From positions 1-64,000 of the forward strand of contig JAEMSV010000007.1 in the NCBI GenBank assembly GCA_016462625.1: a DNA stretch of 64,000 nt, written 5' to 3'. A program made the position numbers and the translations under genes. Each line of letters begins with the position of its first letter. Position 1 is the first letter of the stretch. The DNA comes from Solirubrobacteraceae bacterium. GTDB lineage: Bacteria > Actinomycetota > Thermoleophilia > Solirubrobacterales > Solirubrobacteraceae. Under the pieces are notes generated by a model. It worked only from the letters and a program-made list of their open reading frames with translations, made no database searches and was not told the DNA's origin. Of the stretch, positions 40,607 to 50,522 are shown one piece after another.

Positions 40607-42105
40607 TCGATCCGAAGCCCCGCGAGAGCTGGAGGATGTTCAAGCGGTTCTTCCTCGGAGGGCTCCTGATCATCCTCGTGACGGCCGGCGCGGTGAGCGC
40701 GACGGTGCTGCTCGAGGTCAAAGACACGACGGAGAACTTCTTCAAGGACTCGATCCCGCTGAGTCCCGAGGTCAAGGGCGCGTTGGACGACGTCGATCCC
40801 GGCCAGCCCCAGACGATCATGCTGCTCGGTTCTGACCAGCGCTGGTCGGACAAGAAGAACAAGCTGCCCAGCCGCTCGGACACGATCATGCTCGTGCGGC
40901 TCGACCCGGACGAGAACGCCACGGCGGTCATGTCGATCCCGCGTGACCTGAAGGTCCAGATCCCGACCAAGGGCGGGGGCACGGTCAGCGACAAGATCAA
41001 CGCGGCCTACAGCATCGGCGGGCCCAAGACGACCGTTCAGACGGTCCGCAATCTCACGGGCATCCCGATCAACCACGTCGTCAACGTGAACTTCGGCGGC
41101 TTCCGGCGGATCGTCCAGCGGCTCGGCTGCTTCTACCAGGACATCGACCGCACCTACTTCAACGACAACGACCCGCCGACGGCCAGCGGGTACCCGTACG
41201 CGACCATCGACGTGAAGGCCGGCTACCAGCTGCTCTGCGGGCAGGACTCCCTGGACTGGGCCCGCTTCCGTCACCTCGACGACGACTTCGTCCGCGCGTC
41301 GCGTCAGCAGGAATTCATCCGCTCGGCCAAGGACCAGGTGAGCGCGTCGTCGATCTTCGAGGACCGCGAGGAGCTGCTGAAGATCTTCGGCCGCTACACG
41401 CAGACGGACATCCGCTCGCAGACGGCCATCATCACGCTGCTGAAGCTCGCCTTCGAGTCGTCGAAGAACCCGGTCCGTGAGGTGCGCTTCCGCGCCGGCC
41501 AGGACGCGGGCGACACCTACGTCACGATCACCCCCGAGAACCTCGAGCGGACGATCCGCGAGTTCAAGGAGGGCAAGGCCTCGGGCGGCGGCCGCCAGAC
41601 GAGCGAGACGGCGAAGGGCACCAAGAACAAGAAGAAGAAGGTCAAGCAGAAGGGCCTGGCGCCCGGGCTCGTCCAGGACAAGGTCGGCGGCGAGAACCAC
41701 GCGCTGAACCTCGCGGTGAAGGCGGGCTTCCCCGTCTACTACCCGAAGGCGCGCGTCGCGGCCGGCGGCTACGCGAGCGACAGCCCGCGCAACTACAAGA
41801 TCAAGACCCGCACCGGCCGGAAGTACCCCGCGTACCGGATCTTCCTGCGCTACGGCAACGAGGTCGGCCAGTACTACGGCGTCCAGGGCACGACGTGGCG
41901 CGAGCCGCCGATCCTCGACGGCCCCCACGACACGGTGAAGATGCGCGGCCGTGAGTACCGCGTCTACTACGACGGCAGCCGCATCCGGCTGGTCGCCTGG
42001 AAGGCGCCCCGGGGGGTCTACTGGGTCGCCAACACGCTCTCGCAGCGCCTGACCAATCGCCAGATGCTGGACGTCGGGAAGTACCTGACCCGCGTTGGCA
42101 TGTAG
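40603..42105 (+). CDS. LytR-CpsA-Psr (LCP) family protein with extra C-terminal domain
   Basis: 500-residue envelope enzyme that attaches phospho-sugar polymers (arabinogalactan, teichoic acid or capsule) to peptidoglycan. One N-terminal anchor (RFFLGGLLIILVTAGAVSATVLL), then the LCP domain: MLLGSDQR, SDTIMLVRLDPDENATAVMSIPRDLKV and WARFRHLDDDFVRASRQQEF with conserved Arg/Asp residues. After a Lys-rich linker near residue 345 there is a further 140-residue domain (LVQDKVGGENHALNLAVKAGFPVYYPKAR...) that I do not recognise. GTG start coupled to the peptidase gene; the sugar-nucleotide genes follow. Confidence 0.9.
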   Translation: MIDPKPRESWRMFKRFFLGGLLIILVTAGAVSATVLLEVKDTTENFFKDSIPLSPEVKGALDDVDPGQPQTIMLLGSDQRWSDKKNKLPSRSDTIMLVRLDPDENATAVMSIPRDLKVQIPTKGGGTVSDKINAAYSIGGPKTTVQTVRNLTGIPINHVVNVNFGGFRRIVQRLGCFYQDIDRTYFNDNDPPTASGYPYATIDVKAGYQLLCGQDSLDWARFRHLDDDFVRASRQQEFIRSAKDQVSASSIFEDREELLKIFGRYTQTDIRSQTAIITLLKLAFESSKNPVREVRFRAGQDAGDTYVTITPENLERTIREFKEGKASGGGRQTSETAKGTKNKKKKVKQKGLAPGLVQDKVGGENHALNLAVKAGFPVYYPKARVAAGGYASDSPRNYKIKTRTGRKYPAYRIFLRYGNEVGQYYGVQGTTWREPPILDGPHDTVKMRGREYRVYYDGSRIRLVAWKAPRGVYWVANTLSQRLTNRQMLDVGKYLTRVGM

Positions 42106-42108
42106 CCT
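42103..42108 (+). promoter_or_regulatory. -10 box TAGCCT, leaderless-type, for ugd
   Basis: TAGCCT (its TAG is also the LCP stop codon) ends 11 nt before ATG 42120. It suggests an internal promoter for ugd and the genes behind it. Confidence 0.45.
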
Positions 42109-42119
42109 TCCGCGCCTCC

Positions 42120-43457
42120 ATGAGCGCTACCCGTGAACCGATCGGCGTGATCGGCACCGGCTACGTGGGACTCGTCACCGCGACGGGTTTTGCGGAGCTG
42201 GGGTCCGATGTCATCTGCGTCGACATCGATGCCGACAAGATCGCTCGCCTGAAGCAGGGCGAGATTCCCATCTACGAGCCCGGCCTGGCCGAGCTGGTGG
42301 AGAAGAACCGTGAGCGGATGACGTTCACGACGGACCTCTCGGAGGCGCTTGAGCGCGCCCGGCTGCTGTTCGTCGCGGTCGGCACGCCGCCGACGTACTC
42401 CGGCGACGCGGACCTGTCTGCCGTCCACGCCGTGGTCGCGTCGATGCCCGCGTCGGACTCGCACGCGCTCGTGATGAAGTCGACCGTCCCGGTGGGCACC
42501 GGCGCCGCGATCAAGCGCGTGTTCGCCGAGCAGGGCAAGACGGGCTTCCGCTACGTCAGCTGCCCCGAGTTCCTGAAGGAGGGCACGGCGGTCGTCGACT
42601 TCCTGCACCCCGACCGGGTGGTCGTCGGCGACGACGGCGACTGGGCCGGCGACGCGGTCGTCGACCTGTACCGCCCGCTGCTGAACGCCGAGCACGGCGG
42701 CCAGGAGAACGGCGAGCTCGTCCGCACGGACATCGCCAGCGCGGAGATGGTCAAGCTCGCGTCCAACGCGTTCCTGGCCACGAAGATCAGCTTCATCAAC
42801 GAGATCGCCAACGTCTGCGAGGAGACCGGCGCCGACGTCCTCGAGGTCGCCAAGGGCATGGGTCTCGACGACCGCATCGGCCCGAAGTTCCTCAAGCCCG
42901 GCATCGGCTTCGGCGGCTCGTGCTTCCCGAAGGACGTCAACGCGCTCAAGCAGCTCGCGGGCAACTCCGGCTACCACTTCCAGCTGCTCAACGCCGTCAT
43001 CGAGGTCAACGAGCTGCAGAAGCGCCGCGTCATCAGCAAGCTCCAGAAGCACCTCGGCTCGCTGGTCGGCAAGAAGATCGCGCTGCTCGGGCTGGCGTTC
43101 AAGCCGGACACCGATGACATGCGCGAAGCCAGCTCACTGGTCCTCAGCGCCCGGCTGCAGGCCGATGGCGCGCAGATCACCGCGTACGACCCGATCGCCG
43201 AGGAGGAGGCCCGCCGCCTCATCAAGGGCGTCAACTTCGCCTCGAGCGCGCTGGAGTGCGTGCAGGGCGCCGACGCGGTCGTGCTCGTCACGGAGTGGAG
43301 CGAGTTCGCCGACCTCGACTGGACGCAGGCCGCCGCGGCGATGTCCGGGACCCTCGTGGTCGACGGGCGCAACGCGCTGGATCACAAGGCCGTCTCGGGA
43401 GCGGGACTGACCTACGAAGGCGTCGGCCGGGGCACCCTGGCATCCTTCGCGCCGTGA
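42120..43457 (+). CDS. ugd: UDP-glucose 6-dehydrogenase
   Basis: 445-residue NAD-dependent enzyme making UDP-glucuronate from UDP-glucose. NAD motif GVIGTGYVGLVTA, central helix EMVKLASNAFLATKISFINE, catalytic Cys in PGIGFGGSCFPKDVNAL, and C-terminal ALLGLAFKPDTDDMREASSL. UDP-glucuronate feeds capsule, glycolipid or pentose synthesis. It heads a block of sugar-activation genes after the LCP ligase. Confidence 0.96.
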   Translation: MSATREPIGVIGTGYVGLVTATGFAELGSDVICVDIDADKIARLKQGEIPIYEPGLAELVEKNRERMTFTTDLSEALERARLLFVAVGTPPTYSGDADLSAVHAVVASMPASDSHALVMKSTVPVGTGAAIKRVFAEQGKTGFRYVSCPEFLKEGTAVVDFLHPDRVVVGDDGDWAGDAVVDLYRPLLNAEHGGQENGELVRTDIASAEMVKLASNAFLATKISFINEIANVCEETGADVLEVAKGMGLDDRIGPKFLKPGIGFGGSCFPKDVNALKQLAGNSGYHFQLLNAVIEVNELQKRRVISKLQKHLGSLVGKKIALLGLAFKPDTDDMREASSLVLSARLQADGAQITAYDPIAEEEARRLIKGVNFASSALECVQGADAVVLVTEWSEFADLDWTQAAAAMSGTLVVDGRNALDHKAVSGAGLTYEGVGRGTLASFAP

Positions 43458-43479
43458 ACCTGACCTCCGCGACCGGCTG

Positions 43480-44580
43480 ATGCAGGCGCTGATCCTGGTG
43501 GGCGGCGAAGGCACGCGCCTGCGCCCGCTCACCTCCACCGTGCCCAAGCCGGTCGTCCCGCTGGTCGACCGGCCCTTCATCGGCTACATGCTGGAGTGGC
43601 TGCGCCGCCACGGCGTCGACGACGTGATCATGTCGTGCGGGTTCCTGGCCACGAGCGTGCGCAACGTGCTCGGCGACGGATCCGCGTACGGCCTGCGCCT
43701 GAGGTTCGTGGAGGAGCCCGAGCCGCTCGGGACCGGCGGCGCGCTGAAGTACGCCGAGCAGTTCCTCGACGAGCGCTTCCTGATGCTCAACGGCGACACC
43801 CTCACCGATCTGGACCTCACGGCGCAGGTCGCCCAGCACGAGGAGACCGGCGCCACCGGCACGCTCGCGCTCGTCCCGGTCGACGATCCGTCGTCCTACG
43901 GCCTGGTCCGTCTCAACGGCGACCAGACGGTCAAGGGCTTCCTGGAGAAGCCGTCGCCCGACCAGATCGACACGAACCTCATCTCCGCGGGCGCCTACGT
44001 GCTCGAGCGCTCCGTGCTCGACCTGATCCCGCCGAACCAGAACGTGTCCATCGAGCGCGAGGTCTGGCCGAAGCTCGTGGGCAACGGGCTGTACGGGTTC
44101 AGCGCGAAGGCCTACTGGATGGACATCGGGACGCCCGCGCGGTACCTGCAGGGCACGTTCGACATCCTCGAGGGCGACGTCGCCACCGCCGTGCAAGAGC
44201 GCCTCGGCAGCAACTACCTCGCCCTCTCCGAAGAGGCGACCATCGAAGGCCGGGTCGTTCCGCCGGCGATCGTCGAGCGCGGCGCGTCGATCGCTGCGGG
44301 CGCCCACGTGGGCAGCCTCGTGGTCCTCGCCGACGGGGTCCAGGTGGGCACCGGCACGTCCATCGAGCGCGCGGTGGTGCTGCAGGGGACCGAGATCGGC
44401 AAGGATTGCCGTCTGCGCGACTGCATCGTCGCGGCCGGCGTCCGGATCGGCGACGGCTGTGAGATCAGCGGTGGCGCGGTGCTCGGCGAAGGCGTGACCC
44501 TCGGCGCGGGCAACGTGGTGACCAACGGAGCACGAATCTTCCCAGGGGTGGAGCTGCCAGATGGCGCACTCAAGTTCTGA
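43480..44580 (+). CDS. Sugar-1-phosphate nucleotidyltransferase (mannose-1-P guanylyltransferase type)
   Basis: 366-residue enzyme with N-terminal nucleotidyltransferase domain (ILVGGEGTRLRPLTSTVPKPVVPLVDRPF; metal Asp in LMLNGDTLTDLDL; EKPSPD) and a C-terminal left-handed beta-helix from about residue 245 (hexapeptide repeats such as IAAGAHVGSLVVLADGVQVGTGTSI). It resembles GDP-mannose pyrophosphorylases of actinobacteria. The neighbouring isomerase can supply mannose-6-phosphate, which supports the assignment. Confidence 0.87.
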   Translation: MQALILVGGEGTRLRPLTSTVPKPVVPLVDRPFIGYMLEWLRRHGVDDVIMSCGFLATSVRNVLGDGSAYGLRLRFVEEPEPLGTGGALKYAEQFLDERFLMLNGDTLTDLDLTAQVAQHEETGATGTLALVPVDDPSSYGLVRLNGDQTVKGFLEKPSPDQIDTNLISAGAYVLERSVLDLIPPNQNVSIEREVWPKLVGNGLYGFSAKAYWMDIGTPARYLQGTFDILEGDVATAVQERLGSNYLALSEEATIEGRVVPPAIVERGASIAAGAHVGSLVVLADGVQVGTGTSIERAVVLQGTEIGKDCRLRDCIVAAGVRIGDGCEISGGAVLGEGVTLGAGNVVTNGARIFPGVELPDGALKF

Positions 44581-45634
44581 CATGGACACCGTCCTCGACC
44601 GGCGCGGGATCGAGGCGCTCGACGCCTCTGATCAGCTGACGGACATCCTCGCGATCCCGGAGCACCTCCGCGATGCGCTGTGGAAGGTCGAGTCCGCTGC
44701 GGTACCGGCGACCGACTGCCCGGGCGGCCTGGTCGTCGCCGGCATGGGCGGCTCCGCCGTCGGTGGCGCGCTGGCCCGCGCGATCCTGGGGGACACCGCC
44801 TCCCGGCCGATTCTCGGCGCGCGCGGGTACGGCCTGCCCCCGTGGACGACCCCGGACACCATGGTCCTCTGCTCGTCGTACTCGGGCAACACCGAGGAGA
44901 CGCTTGCCTGTTACGAGGCCGCGGGTGCGCTCGGCGCGCCGCGCGTCGTCGTGACGACCGGCGGCGAGCTGGCCAAGCTGGCCCGGGCCGACGGCGTGCC
45001 TGTCATCCCGGTGGCCGGCGGGCTGCAGCCGCGGGCCGGTGTCGCGTACATGACCGTCGCTGCCCTGCAGGTCGCGTCCCTGATCGGCGCCGCGCCGCAC
45101 GTGACGAGCGAGATCGACGTCGCCGCCGAGCACCTCGAGGCGCTCGTCACCGAGTGGGGCCCGGACGGGACACCGGAGTCGACGGCTAAGGCACTCGCCC
45201 AGGCGCTGCACGGCACGATCCCGGTGCTCGCGGGCTCCGGGCTCACGGCGCCGATCGCCTACCGCTGGAAGACGCAGATCAACGAGAACGCGAAGGTCCC
45301 GGCGTTCGCGCACGAGCTTCCCGAGCTCGACCACAACGAGCTGGTCGGCTGGGGCGGCGCGGCGGAGTTGGGCCGGTTCTCGGCGGTCTTCCTCGACGAC
45401 GCCGACACCCATCCGCGGGTCGCGCGCCGGGTCGAGCTGACCGAGCGGCTCATCGCCGAGCAGGCGGCGAGCACGCACATCGTGTCCTCGCGCGGCCAGA
45501 CGACGGTCGAGCGGGTCTTCTCGCTCGTGCTCCTCGGCGACCTCGTGTCGTTCTACCTCGGGATCCTCCGCGGGGTCGACCCGACGCCGGTCGACGCGAT
45601 CGAGTCGCTGAAGGCGGAGCTGGCGAAGGACTGA
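44561..45634 (+). CDS. Bifunctional phosphoglucose/phosphomannose isomerase
   Basis: 357-residue SIS-domain isomerase interconverting fructose-6-P with glucose-6-P and mannose-6-P. Motifs VVAGMGGSAVGGALARAIL, CSSYSGNTEETLACYEAA, and catalytic Glu/His region AHELPELDHNELVGW; these place it in the PGI/PMI family rather than classical Pgi. ATG 44561 has GGTGGAG 7 nt upstream and overlaps the preceding gene by 20 nt; ATG 44582 lacks a ribosome site. It supplies the mannose branch for the adjacent guanylyltransferase. Confidence 0.9.
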   Translation: MAHSSSDMDTVLDRRGIEALDASDQLTDILAIPEHLRDALWKVESAAVPATDCPGGLVVAGMGGSAVGGALARAILGDTASRPILGARGYGLPPWTTPDTMVLCSSYSGNTEETLACYEAAGALGAPRVVVTTGGELAKLARADGVPVIPVAGGLQPRAGVAYMTVAALQVASLIGAAPHVTSEIDVAAEHLEALVTEWGPDGTPESTAKALAQALHGTIPVLAGSGLTAPIAYRWKTQINENAKVPAFAHELPELDHNELVGWGGAAELGRFSAVFLDDADTHPRVARRVELTERLIAEQAASTHIVSSRGQTTVERVFSLVLLGDLVSFYLGILRGVDPTPVDAIESLKAELAKD

Positions 45635-45820
45635 GCGCCCGCACGGCGGGTGCCCTACCGATAAACCCGCAAAAGGTGCGCGGGAATCCCCTACCGCGGT
45701 GACGGGAGGCCGGGCGTCCAACTCCGCTCCAGGGCCCGGGGGCGGACCCGATGAACGGCGGGAACCCATCCTCCAGACGTCCGCCAGCTGCCGGGCGTCA
45801 CCCACCGGGAGTCCTACCCG
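45635..45820 (+). other. 186-bp structured-looking leader upstream of the globin sensor
   Basis: No gene is seen. The stretch holds GATAAACCCGCAAA (45660-45673), a CCCGC/GCGGG hairpin beside it, GGTGACGGGAGGCC (45698-45711), a stable hairpin CCGCTCC/GGGGCGG (45724-45730 with 45739-45745), and the 10-mer GCCGGGCGTC twice, 81 bp apart (45709, 45790). The layout suggests a cis-acting RNA controlling the downstream gene; it does not match the c-di-GMP-I riboswitch core, which needs ACGCAAAGCC. Confidence 0.4.
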
Positions 45821-47074
45821 ATGACCCAGTCCGTCCATGCCACTCCGCCGGGAACGATTCGCGTCGACGACGACCGGTGGAGCTCTGCCGTCGCCTTCTG
45901 CGACATCACGCCCGACCATCTCGCGGCGCTGGCAGAGGAGGACCTCGGGTCGCTCGGCGACACCGTCGCGGACGCGTTCTATGACCGCGTGCTGGCCGAG
46001 CCGACGCTCCGCGCCATCATCGACGAGCACTCGTCCGTGGATCGGCTCGCGCGGACGCTCGCCAAGTACGTGGCCAGCCTGTCGGGTGGGCGCTACGACG
46101 CCGAGCTGGTGCGCGGCCGGGCGTACATCGGCGAGGTGCACGACCGGATCAACCTCCCGCTGGACGCCTATCTCGGTGCGTACCTGCGGATCGACGACGT
46201 GATCATGTCGGCGCTCGTCGATCGCCACGTGGGCGATGCGGTGGCGCTCAAGCGGGCGCTGATCGCCTACCGCCGGGTGACCCAGGCCGACATCGCCATC
46301 GTGGTGCAGAGCTTCATCGACCGGCGCAACGCGGACGCCGAAGGGGTCGCGCAGCAGGTGGCGGCGACGTCGGAGACGCTGGCCGCGTCGTCGGAGCAGG
46401 CGCACGCGGGGGTCGAGACGATGCGGAGCGCAGCGGAGGATCTGGCGGGCCGCGCGCGGGAGGCCGAGTCGGCGCTCGAGTCGTCGATGGTCTGCCTGGC
46501 GCACGGCGGCGAGATCATCCACGCGACGGCGGAGCTCGTCGAGCAGACGCGGGTGAGCATGGACGCCGCGCGCACGGATCTCGAGGGCCTGGAGGGCCAG
46601 ACCGACCAGATCGGCGCGGTCGTCGGGCGGGTGCGGGCCATCGCCGACCAGACGAAGCTCCTGTCGCTCAACGCGGCGATCGAGGCGGCGAGGGCCGGCG
46701 AGCACGGGCGCGGCTTCGCCGTGGTGGCCGATGAGGTCGGCCGGCTGTCCCAGGACACGACCTCGGCGCTGGCGGACATCACGGCGCTGAACGAGGGGAC
46801 GCGCGCCGCGATCGGGAGCGTGCGGGCCTCCATGGTCGACGCGGACGAGCGCGTCACCGCCACCAGCGAGCAGGCGAACGCCATGCGCGAGGGGTACGCC
46901 AACATCAAGACGTCCGAGGATGAGGTCGCGGCGGATCTCGGGTCGATGGCGGCCGGGATCGAGCAGATCGCGGCCAGCGCCGAGGAGTTGACGGGGGCGT
47001 CGCGGGACGTGGCGGAAGCGGCGGACGGCCTCGCCCGGCTGTCAGGCGTCGACGGCGTGGCCGTGCGCGCCTGA
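45821..47074 (+). CDS. Globin-coupled sensor methyl-accepting protein
   Basis: 417-residue soluble oxygen (or other gas) sensor. N-terminal protoglobin domain of about 165 residues with the proximal haem His in [20 protein letters not shown] (about residue 107); C-terminal MCP signalling coiled coil with the conserved tip [31 protein letters not shown] near residues 285-310. No membrane segment, so it signals in the cytoplasm. No che genes are in the window. The long leader in front suggests RNA-level control. Confidence 0.9.
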   Translation: MTQSVHATPPGTIRVDDDRWSSAVAFCDITPDHLAALAEEDLGSLGDTVADAFYDRVLAEPTLRAIIDEHSSVDRLARTLAKYVASLSGGRYDAELVRGRAYIGEVHDRINLPLDAYLGAYLRIDDVIMSALVDRHVGDAVALKRALIAYRRVTQADIAIVVQSFIDRRNADAEGVAQQVAATSETLAASSEQAHAGVETMRSAAEDLAGRAREAESALESSMVCLAHGGEIIHATAELVEQTRVSMDAARTDLEGLEGQTDQIGAVVGRVRAIADQTKLLSLNAAIEAARAGEHGRGFAVVADEVGRLSQDTTSALADITALNEGTRAAIGSVRASMVDADERVTATSEQANAMREGYANIKTSEDEVAADLGSMAAGIEQIAASAEELTGASRDVAEAADGLARLSGVDGVAVRA

Positions 47075-47102
47075 CACGCGCCAAACGTTGACACGACCGT
47101 GG

Positions 47103-47108
47103 TAAGGT
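47103..47108 (+). promoter_or_regulatory. -10 box TAAGGT, leaderless-type, for the MerR gene
   Basis: TAAGGT ends 10 nt before ATG 47119. The preceding TTGACA (47088-47093) is only 9 nt away, too close for a -35; instead TTGACAC and GTGGTAA form an imperfect dyad that could be the regulator's own site. Confidence 0.45.
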
Positions 47109-47118
47109 TTGCCTCTCG

Positions 47119-47492
47119 ATGGAGGCTCTCACCATCCACGAGGCTGCGGAGACGACCGGTTGGTCGCCCCGCATGCTGCGCTACATCGAGCGCTCCGGCC
47201 TCGTGGAGACGCCGCGGTCCGAGTCGGGGTACCGGCTCTACGGCCCGGCGCAGCTCCAGCGCCTGCGCACTCTGCGCGAGCTGCTGCAGCGCTTCGAAGT
47301 GAGCCTCACGGACGTCGGCTTCGCCTTGCGCCTCGAGCGCGATCCGGAGCTGCGGGCCGCCATCGAGCACTGGCTGCAAGCCGAAGCCCACCGTCCCGAG
47401 CACGTCACCCAGAGCGAGTGGATGAGCTGGGAGCAGCGCAAGCATGAGCGTCTGCTCCAAGCCGCCACCGGCTCCAACATCCCGGAGGTCCG

Positions 47493-47496
<4 letters not shown>
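47119..47496 (+). CDS. MerR-family transcriptional regulator
   Basis: 125-residue regulator with an N-terminal MerR winged helix ([39 protein letters not shown]), dimer helix, and a short polar C-terminus without Cys clusters or a visible effector domain. Its stop overlaps the ahcY start (ATGA), an unusually tight link between a regulator and SAH hydrolase, suggesting control of the methyl cycle and possibly autoregulation. Confidence 0.9.
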
Positions 47497-48931
<1,435 letters not shown>

Positions 48932-48935
<4 letters not shown>

Positions 48936-50521
48936 AGCGGCTGCAGGCGGGTCGCTTCGACCTGCTTCAGCTTCCGGCGCAGCCGCGTGTACGCACGCTG
49001 CTGCGCCGGAGTGCGCTTGTGGCCCTTGTGCGCGAGGTTCACGCGCTCGTAGGGGTCCGACTCCAGGTGGTAGAGCTCCCACTGGTCGGGCTCCTTGCCC
49101 GTCGCGTCGTAGTACCGCGCGATCTTCCAGTTGCGCTCTCGGATGCTGACGATGTGGTTCGGCGCCTTCGGGTAGGGGCCGCTGGGCTGGCCGGACTGGT
49201 AGTCGTCGTACGTGAAGACGGTGTAGTCCTGCACGCCCTTCGCGGTCCGGCCCAGGACGATGCCGGAGTAGTCGCGGCCCTCCCAGTCGGCCCGCGCGGC
49301 GGACGGCGCGCCGACGAGGCTCGCGAGCGTGGGCAGGAAGTCCACGTGCGAGACGAGCGCCTTCGTGCTCCTCGCGCGCGGGAAGAGGCGCGGGTTGGAG
49401 TAGACGAGCGGCACGTGCGTCGCCTCCTCGTAGGCGTTGAAGTTCTTCTGCCGCATCCCGCCGTGCGCGGTGCCCATCTCGCCGTGGTCGGCCGTGGCGA
49501 TGACGAGCGTGTCCTCCAGGAGGCCGGTGCGCTCGAGCGTGTCGAGCAGCTGCACGAGGTACGCGTCCGACGACTTCATGAGGTTGCCGTAGAAGTTGAG
49601 GTAGTTGCGCTTCATCTCCCGGGTCGGGATCGGCCCGGAGAGGTTGAAGATCTTGCGGAACTCCGCCTGCACCGACGGCTTGGTCGAGAGGTCCTCGTCC
49701 ACGGTCGCGGGCGGTTCGATCTCGCCGTTGAGCCACGAGCTGTCGTATCCGCCGCTGGTGTACGTCTTCGGATAGAGCAGCACGTCGTGCGGGTTGACGA
49801 GGGAGACGACCATGAAGAACGGCTGGCTCTGCGCGGCGGTCGAGCTGAGGTACTGCACCGCGCCCTCGGTGCCCGCGTCTGGCGTCCCCTGGGACGTGAT
49901 GTAGCGGCCGTCGTTGTCGTACAGGCCGCCGCCCTCTTCGGGGATGGACTGGTTGCCGCCCGCGTCCGGCGGATTCCAGCGGGTGAAGCCGTACTGGTTG
50001 ACGTCCTGGGGCACCCACGTCGAGCCGTTCGCCGGCTTGTTGCAGTGGAACTTGCCCTTGTAGACCGGGGTGTAGCCGGCCGCGGCGACGACCGAGGCGG
50101 GGTTCTTGAAGGTGAGGGGCAGCGAGACCTGCGGGTACTGCGGCGACGGCATGCTCGTCTCGAGCGTGTACTTCACGCCGTGCTGGGCGGGGAAGTACCC
50201 GGACATCAGCGTCGAGCGCGCGGGCGAGCACATGCACGCGTTGGTGAAGGCGTTCTCGAAGGTCAGGCCGCGTTGGGTCAGCCGGGTCAGGCCCGGCAGG
50301 TTGCGCTTCTCCCAGCCCGGCGGGAAGTGCTGCAGCGAGCGCTGCTGGTCGGTGAGGAAGAGCAGCACGTTCATCCCCGCGACCTGGCGCGCGGGCGCCG
50401 TGCCGCGCGGTCGTGCGCCGGCGGAGGTCGCGGGGCCGCCGAGCAGGAGGCCGGTGCTGGCCGCGGCTGCGCCCTTGAGGAGTTCGGCGCGCGTGAGGCC
50501 CCGGCGCTCTGCGGAGGTCAT
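48932..50521 (-). CDS. Secreted sulfatase (type I, formylglycine)
   Basis: 529-residue arylsulfatase-family enzyme. N-terminal twin-arginine-like signal ([33 protein letters not shown]) implies Tat export; first metal site in [12 protein letters not shown]; formylglycine motif [14 protein letters not shown] with the modified Cys near residue 98; later [11 protein letters not shown] metal site. It cleaves sulfate esters from external carbohydrates or aromatics; a formylglycine-generating enzyme must be encoded elsewhere. It starts 1 nt after the propeller gene stop, so the two form an operon. Confidence 0.9.
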
Positions 50522-50522
50522 G

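Noticed and set aside
45635..45820. c-di-GMP-I (GEMM) riboswitch before the MCP-type sensor
   Set aside because: The essential ACGCAAAGCC segment and the matching AAACC-hairpin spacing are absent, so the family name is not applied; it is kept only as an unassigned leader.
47088..47108. Classical sigma70 promoter TTGACA / TAAGGT before the MerR gene
   Set aside because: The two hexamers are only 9 nt apart, far below the 16-19 nt needed. TAAGGT is kept as a leaderless-type -10; TTGACA is treated as part of a dyad.
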